Assembly (NCBI GenBank): GCA_031323845.1
Contig: JAVIYP010000039.1
Span: 1-26,592, forward strand
From: PUPG01 sp031323845
GTDB lineage: Bacteria > Bacteroidota > Bacteroidia > Bacteroidales > UBA7960
Length of the DNA: 26,592 nt
Direction: 5' to 3'
Positions 22,343-26,592 of this stretch are shown here, piece after piece (positions within the stretch are counted from its first letter, which is position 1; each line of letters begins with the position of its first letter). The notes below the pieces were generated by a model. The model searched no databases. It saw nothing but the letters and a program-made list of their open reading frames with translations, and was not told where the DNA came from. The position numbers were made by a program, and so were the translations under genes.

Positions 22343-23363
22343 AATAGCCCAGTCCCCCGTAGAACTTACCAAACAGGATTTTGTCAGCGACCAGATGGTG
22401 AAATGGTGCCCGGGTTGCGGTGCCCATGCCATACTGGCTGCCGTCGGGAACGTGTTTCCAAAGATCGGCTACCGTAAGGAAAACTTCGCTATGGTATCCG
22501 GCATCGGATGTTCCTCAAGGTTTCCGTATTACGTGGATACCTTCGGCTTCCATGGCATCCACGGCCGGGCTGCTGCCATCGCCAGCGGACTGAAAATAGC
22601 CAATCCGGGACTGAGTGTATGGGTTGCTACCGGTGACGGAGACTCCATGGCTATCGGAGGAAACCACTTCATCCATATTCTGAGAAGAAACATCGACATC
22701 AACATCATGCTCTTCAACAACCAGATCTATGGCCTAACGAAAGGACAGTTTTCTCCGACCACCCCCATTGGCACCGTTACCAAGACCTCGCCCTATGGAA
22801 CCATTGAACATCCTTTCACCGTTTCAGGCCTGGTATTGGGTGCCCAGGGTACCTTCTTTGCCAGGGTGCCCGATAACAACGTGAAACTCATGACCGAGGT
22901 GCTGTATGAAGCAGCCAAACACGACGGCACCTCAGTGGTGGAAATCCTTCAGAATTGTATCATCTTCGCCGATAAGGTGCATGAACACATTACGGATCGT
23001 GAAATGCGCGAAGAACGGCAACTCTTTCTCAAGCATGGTGAACCCATGATCTTTGGCAAGGACCAGGACAAGGGGATCATCCTGAATGGGACAAGGCTGG
23101 AGGTGGCGGAACTGGGCAAGAACGGCATCAATGAAAACGACCTGCTGGTTCATGACCAGTATAGCAAAGACCCCGGTATTCACCGCATGCTGGGCCGTAT
23201 GAGAGCTCCGGAGTTTCCCGTTGCCATGGGTGTGATACGGTCGGCACCATTTGAGACCTATGACGACCTGACCGAAGAGCAGATAGAGACCGCACGGAAA
23301 ACATCCAAGATTAAAACCGTGAACGATCTCCTGCGAAGCGGCGACACCTGGGAGATCAAATAA
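22326..23363 (+). CDS. korB: 2-oxoglutarate:ferredoxin oxidoreductase, beta subunit (TPP-binding)
   Basis: A 345-residue subunit that binds thiamine diphosphate and a [4Fe-4S] cluster. Cluster and substrate-side motifs are WCPGCGAH (Cys28, Cys31) and GIGCSSR (Cys62). The TPP site is GDGDSMAIGGNHFIH starting at residue 103, followed by LFNNQIYGLTKGQ. The start at 22326 follows a strong Shine-Dalgarno site. It acts as a complex with KorA, making succinyl-CoA from 2-oxoglutarate (or running in reverse when reduced ferredoxin is available). No terminator is obvious after the stop. Confidence 0.93.
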   Translation: MLIKNRIAQSPVELTKQDFVSDQMVKWCPGCGAHAILAAVGNVFPKIGYRKENFAMVSGIGCSSRFPYYVDTFGFHGIHGRAAAIASGLKIANPGLSVWVATGDGDSMAIGGNHFIHILRRNIDINIMLFNNQIYGLTKGQFSPTTPIGTVTKTSPYGTIEHPFTVSGLVLGAQGTFFARVPDNNVKLMTEVLYEAAKHDGTSVVEILQNCIIFADKVHEHITDREMREERQLFLKHGEPMIFGKDQDKGIILNGTRLEVAELGKNGINENDLLVHDQYSKDPGIHRMLGRMRAPEFPVAMGVIRSAPFETYDDLTEEQIETARKTSKIKTVNDLLRSGDTWEIK

Positions 23364-23424
23364 ACCACTGAACCGGCATCACGCTTCTGCTTCTGCTGCA
23401 TTAAGAAGATGTCCAGGACCAGGG

Positions 23425-24273
23425 TTATTCCGTAACGGTATTTACCCTGACCTCACTGACTTCGATGATGAACTCTGCCTTATCGTCTTCGATCATGCTG
23501 CGTAACTGATCAAGCTGCCCGCTCAGCATTTGCTCCAGCATTTCGCGCTCAAAAGGCGTCATCTGCTCCAGCTCCCTTTCAAGCTCCTCCAATGCAGCCA
23601 TGACTTCCAGGCGCTCCTCTTCCGACAGGTCGCCGATCAGGCCTTCAACGGTAATTCGCGTCCTGAAGGGAATCATCATGCCTTCTATGTTCCTGTAATC
23701 CTCCATCCTGAGAACGGGTTCAATCCATACAAAATAACCCTCGTCAAGTTCCTCCTGTGCCGAAAACCGCATCTTACGAAGCACCCAGTGCTCGTCATCA
23801 AAATAGAGGTGCAGATCACCCATGGGCCCATCATCGTAGCTTTCGGCAAATATTTGCATGTCATCAAGGTACAGCACATGAACAGCCATGCCGTCTATCG
23901 TTTCCATGCCCATGTAGCGGATGTTTTCTTTCAGGTAACGAAATACATCCTCATCAAAAAAATTGAAATCAACCAAAGGAGAGCTGGTATGCATGCCCAA
24001 GGCCGAAACGGAATCCCAGAAGCTTTCGCTGTCCACCCGGCTTTCAAAATATGGCCGGCCGTTTTCAAACTTTTTCCGGTAATGCGTGGTGAAATGTTCC
24101 GTGACCACAACATAGTCATTGATGCCCTCAATTGACTTTTCATAGTGCTGCCTTACCGTTTCCAGGATTTCTGCCGCCCGGGGGTCGCCATACTGCCCTG
24201 TAGCCAGCGACGCATTAATGAACATCAGAAATACCGGTAACAGTAGGTGCCTCATTAAAAGTTTTGGCTTCAT
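23425..24273 (-). CDS. Secreted protein, possibly LolA-like (outer-membrane lipoprotein-sorting fold)
   Basis: A 282-residue exported protein. The start at 24273 gives a signal peptide ending near ATGQ (about residue 27) and lies downstream of a -7 box; the frame further upstream (to 24462) is not protein-like. After AAEILETVRQHYEKSI the sequence is beta-rich, with a DLHLYFDDEHWVLRKMRF segment and DYRNIEGMMIPFRTRITVEG. That last pattern resembles LolA/outer-membrane lipoprotein-sorting proteins, but similarity is weak. The C-terminal part (about 205-270) is strongly acidic and helical, with an EELERELEQMTPFEREML coiled-coil-like stretch that breaks up the beta region. Function unknown. Confidence 0.65.
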   Translation of the reverse strand: MKPKLLMRHLLLPVFLMFINASLATGQYGDPRAAEILETVRQHYEKSIEGINDYVVVTEHFTTHYRKKFENGRPYFESRVDSESFWDSVSALGMHTSSPLVDFNFFDEDVFRYLKENIRYMGMETIDGMAVHVLYLDDMQIFAESYDDGPMGDLHLYFDDEHWVLRKMRFSAQEELDEGYFVWIEPVLRMEDYRNIEGMMIPFRTRITVEGLIGDLSEEERLEVMAALEELERELEQMTPFEREMLEQMLSGQLDQLRSMIEDDKAEFIIEVSEVRVNTVTE

Positions 24274-24321
24274 GGTGTTTTTGTTTTTTGAAATGAACAA
24301 TGGAGTTGCTTTTGTATACAT

Positions 24322-24329
24322 CAAAAATA
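24322..24329 (-). promoter_or_regulatory. -7 promoter box for the LolA-like protein gene
   Basis: TATTTTTG on the minus strand, 48 bp before the ATG at 24273. Divergent from the pabB promoter about 140 bp away. Confidence 0.35.
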
Positions 24330-24467
24330 ACTCAAATTTATTCATTCGAACGATCACATAAAAATATGCTGGTTTGGGGCCGGGCACCGGGCACTGGAGA
24401 AAGTTGTTGGCTATTTGCTGTTGACAGGGAAATGTGCCGTATCCGGCTGCAGTAATCGACATACTGC

Positions 24468-24475
24468 TATCTTTG
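24468..24475 (+). promoter_or_regulatory. -7 promoter box for pabB
   Basis: TATCTTTG, 12 bp before the ATG at 24488. It lies inside the longer frame from 24434 and so supports a start at 24488 or 24491, with a leader of only a few bases. Confidence 0.5.
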
Positions 24476-24487
24476 TATTACTTTTAT

Positions 24488-25822
24488 ATGATGGCAGGCA
24501 GGACGTTCATATCATTTTCAGACAACCGGGTTGGGGATGGCTTTGCTTCACGGGCATTAAGCTGGGGGAGCTGCCATTTCGACACGGCAGCCTATCTGAA
24601 TTCGAATCAATACACGCATGACCACTACAGCCGTCAGGATGAGGTGATTGCACTGGGTGCTGCCGACGCTGTTTCAGTTGACGGCCCGGGTGCCTTTGAA
24701 CAGCTCAAAGCCTTTTCAGACAGCCATAAAGACTGGCTTTTCGGTTTTTTTTCCTATGAGCTTAAGAACCAGCTTGAGGAGTTGCAGTCGAAAAACCCTG
24801 AGGCAGTCGGGATGCCTCTGCTTTATTTTTTCAGGCCGGAAATACTTTTTGTGCGCAGCGGAAATACATGGAGGCTGGGGTGTTTGCCCGGCAGCCGCCT
24901 GAAGAACGATCCGGCGAAAGTGCTCGCTGCCATAAGAAAATTCAATCCGCTTCCCGGTGAAGCTACCGTTAAAACCCCGGTAAAGGCCAGGGTCAGCAGG
25001 GAAAAGTACCTGGAGCAGGTCAGTAACATCAAAAGACACATACAGGCAGGTGATATTTATGAAATGAATTACTGCGTTGAATTTTTCTCAGACAAAGCCC
25101 ATATTGACCCCCTTCTTGTTTATGAAAGGCTTAACCAGGCGTCTCCGGCCCCCTTTTCCTGTTTCTTTAAAGTCAATGGCAGATACCTGCTTAGCTCAAG
25201 TCCTGAGCGGTTCATGGCAAAGCGCGGCGATCGTCTGATATCCCAGCCTATTAAGGGCACCAGTGCCAGGAGTGCTGATGAGGAGCGTGACAAAGCGCTT
25301 AAAGAGGCGTTGTTTTACGACTCCAAAGAGCGCAGCGAAAATGTCATGATCGTTGATCTGGTGCGCAACGACCTGTCGCGCACGGCGATGGCGGGCAGCG
25401 TGCAGGTGGAGGAACTCTTCGGGCTGTACTCCTTCCGGCATGTGCACCAGATGATTTCCACGGTCGTTTCGCGCCTGCATCCCGGCTTCCATTACCTCGA
25501 TGCAATCAGGTACGCCTTCCCCATGGGGTCGATGACGGGCGCCCCGAAAATCAGGGCTATGCAGCTTATCGATCACTATGAAGAGATGAGCCGTGGACTT
25601 TATTCCGGTGCTGTGGGCTACATCAGCCCGGAAAAGGATTTTGATTTTAATGTGGTGATAAGAAGCATTTTGTACAATGGGCTCACCGGCTATCTGAGTT
25701 TTATTGCCGGAAGTGCCATCACCATAGGCTCCGTTCCTGAAAAAGAATATGAAGAATGCCTGCTGAAAGCCGGGGCAATGGCAAAAGCAGTGGGCAGTGA
25801 ACGAATCCTGGAAAAACACTAA
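24488..25822 (+). CDS. pabB: Aminodeoxychorismate synthase component I (PabB)
   Basis: A 444-residue chorismate-binding enzyme that adds ammonia to chorismate to give 4-amino-4-deoxychorismate, on the path to p-aminobenzoate and folate. The chorismate-binding domain fills the C-terminal half: SSPERFMAKRGDRL, PIKGTSARS, VDLVRNDLSRTA, FPMGSMTGAPKIRAM and GLYSGAVGYI. Lys256 in PIKGT is the active-site lysine that separates PabB from TrpE, which has Ala there. Tandem ATGs at 24488 and 24491 are both possible starts. No pabA or pabC is next to it. The barrel protein gene follows after 5 bp, so they are probably cotranscribed. Confidence 0.9.
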   Translation: MMAGRTFISFSDNRVGDGFASRALSWGSCHFDTAAYLNSNQYTHDHYSRQDEVIALGAADAVSVDGPGAFEQLKAFSDSHKDWLFGFFSYELKNQLEELQSKNPEAVGMPLLYFFRPEILFVRSGNTWRLGCLPGSRLKNDPAKVLAAIRKFNPLPGEATVKTPVKARVSREKYLEQVSNIKRHIQAGDIYEMNYCVEFFSDKAHIDPLLVYERLNQASPAPFSCFFKVNGRYLLSSSPERFMAKRGDRLISQPIKGTSARSADEERDKALKEALFYDSKERSENVMIVDLVRNDLSRTAMAGSVQVEELFGLYSFRHVHQMISTVVSRLHPGFHYLDAIRYAFPMGSMTGAPKIRAMQLIDHYEEMSRGLYSGAVGYISPEKDFDFNVVIRSILYNGLTGYLSFIAGSAITIGSVPEKEYEECLLKAGAMAKAVGSERILEKH

Positions 25823-25827
25823 ATACT

Positions 25828-26379
25828 ATGAAAAACTGTATCGTTGCGTTTTTGTTTTTGACCCTTTCCCTGCCTTTTAACCTGGCGGCGTCTGAAAGGG
25901 ATGTCAGTGAATTAAGCACCCGTGAACGAATTTTTGTAGGAGGTTTTATCGGCGCCCAGTTCGGAAACATTTCCGTGGTCAGCATCAACCTCCACGCCGG
26001 GTATCGCCTCACCAACCGCTTGTCTGCCGGAATAGGAGGCAGCTACCAGTATGCCAACTACGCCTGGTTTCAGTCGGCATCCGGATCACATACTTACGGC
26101 GGGAGCGTTTTTGCCCGTTATAATGTTTACTCCGAGTTTTTTCTTCATGCAGAAGCTGAAATGCTGTCGTTGCAGTCGCGCCTTCCATCATTTGACGTAT
26201 CGCCACCCGACCGGCAGCGGATTTCTGAAAGGAATTATCTCGTGGGTGCAGGTTATGGATTCCCGGTGTCGGAACGTATACGCCTGAACATGCTGTTGCT
26301 TTACAACATCAACGATGGGTCAAAAGCCTATTTGGATAATCCTTTTTTCCGGATTGGCATTGATGTATATCTGTTCTGA
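25828..26379 (+). CDS. Small outer-membrane beta-barrel protein, function unknown
   Basis: A 183-residue exported protein. The signal peptide is MKNCIVAFLFLTLSLPFNLAA. After it come about eight alternating amphipathic strands (VGGFIGAQFGNISVVSINLHAGY, RLSAGIGGSYQYANYAWF, SVFARYNVY, FFLHAEAEMLSL, LVGAGYGFPVS, RLNMLLLYNIN), and the chain ends in Phe, as expected for small OmpA/OmpW-size barrels. No enzymatic motif is visible. It starts 5 bp after pabB; the functional link, if any, is unclear and may be only shared transcription. Confidence 0.78.
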   Translation: MKNCIVAFLFLTLSLPFNLAASERDVSELSTRERIFVGGFIGAQFGNISVVSINLHAGYRLTNRLSAGIGGSYQYANYAWFQSASGSHTYGGSVFARYNVYSEFFLHAEAEMLSLQSRLPSFDVSPPDRQRISERNYLVGAGYGFPVSERIRLNMLLLYNINDGSKAYLDNPFFRIGIDVYLF

Positions 26380-26380
26380 A

Positions 26381-26450
26381 AAACCACATTACGGTCAAAA
26401 ACCTGTCATTTCGGGTGTTCCGTTAAACAAAATACGGCAGGTCGTGGTTT
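26381..26450. repeat. Imperfect nested inverted repeat before the formate-THF ligase gene
   Basis: AAACCAC (26381-26387) pairs with GTGGTTT (26444-26450), and inside it ACCTG (26401-26405) pairs with CAGGT (26438-26442). The arms are short and the loop long. No T-run follows, so any role as a terminator or leader structure is tentative. Confidence 0.3.
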
Positions 26451-26495
26451 AACAAAAAACTCCTTTTTACATTCATAACGAAAAAACAGTATCCT

Positions 26496-26592
26496 ATGAA
26501 AACCGATCTGGAAATTGCCAAGGCTGCCCAAATGCGACCGATTACAGAAGTTGCCGCGAAGTTGGGTGTTGCAGAATCAGACTTGTATCAAT
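26496..26592 (+). CDS. fhs: Formate-tetrahydrofolate ligase, N-terminal fragment (runs off right edge)
   Basis: Only the first 32 codons are in the window (MKTDLEIAKAAQM, then RPITEVAAKLGVAESDLYQ), and the frame is open to the edge. This opening, with its I-x-I/AAxAxxxPI-x-E-x-A-x-KLG-hydrophobic pattern, is characteristic of the ligase that forms 10-formyl-tetrahydrofolate from formate, ATP and tetrahydrofolate. Together with pabB nearby it suggests folate one-carbon metabolism. The identification rests on a short stretch but that stretch is highly conserved. Confidence 0.82.
   Translation, partial: MKTDLEIAKAAQMRPITEVAAKLGVAESDLYQ

Overview
The window looks like a chromosomal segment of an anaerobic or facultative member of the Bacteroidota, most likely near the Bacteroidales. 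The evidence is thirteen TAnnTTTG(C) boxes of the Bacteroidota -7 promoter type in front of genes, almost no Shine-Dalgarno sites, an SDR-type threonine dehydrogenase paired with Kbl, a two-gene 2-oxoglutarate:ferredoxin oxidoreductase, and outer-membrane barrel proteins. No rRNA, tRNA, CRISPR array, phage gene or recognisable transposase was seen.

Layout. 1-6000: the N-terminal part of a DUF4143-type AAA ATPase runs off the left edge. It is followed by an M28 peptidase fused to an outer-membrane beta-barrel, a DUF2207 membrane protein with a glycine-rich tail, and a second, complete DUF4143 ATPase. 6126-10217: a ferric-iron ABC importer (binding lipoprotein, fused double permease, ATPase), with a dense short-repeat array between permease and ATPase. 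10218-12423: a repeat-rich gap, an EamA-type permease and a small helical protein. 12424-18712: amino-acid catabolism, with divergent threonine dehydrogenase and Kbl (threonine to glycine plus acetyl-CoA), a TatD hydrolase, a type I asparaginase and 1-pyrroline-5-carboxylate dehydrogenase (proline branch to glutamate). 18881-23363: TatC, a 55-residue 2[4Fe-4S] ferredoxin, and KorAB. 23425-26592: a secreted LolA-like protein, PabB (p-aminobenzoate synthesis), a small beta-barrel, and the start of formate-tetrahydrofolate ligase.

Inferred connections. P5C dehydrogenase yields glutamate, which deaminates to 2-oxoglutarate, the KorAB substrate; the ferredoxin divergent from korA is a plausible electron acceptor. 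Threonine cleavage gives glycine and acetyl-CoA. PabB and formate-THF ligase both serve folate one-carbon metabolism. This fits a peptide- or amino-acid-using anaerobe.

No obvious new defence or mobile system was found. The most unusual material is (i) the M28 peptidase-barrel fusion, (ii) several families of 7- and 8-bp tandem repeats confined almost entirely to gene borders, one family bracketing the complete DUF4143 ATPase gene and another supplying the last codons of the EamA permease, and (iii) two loci of inverted CTCTGTG-type repeats.
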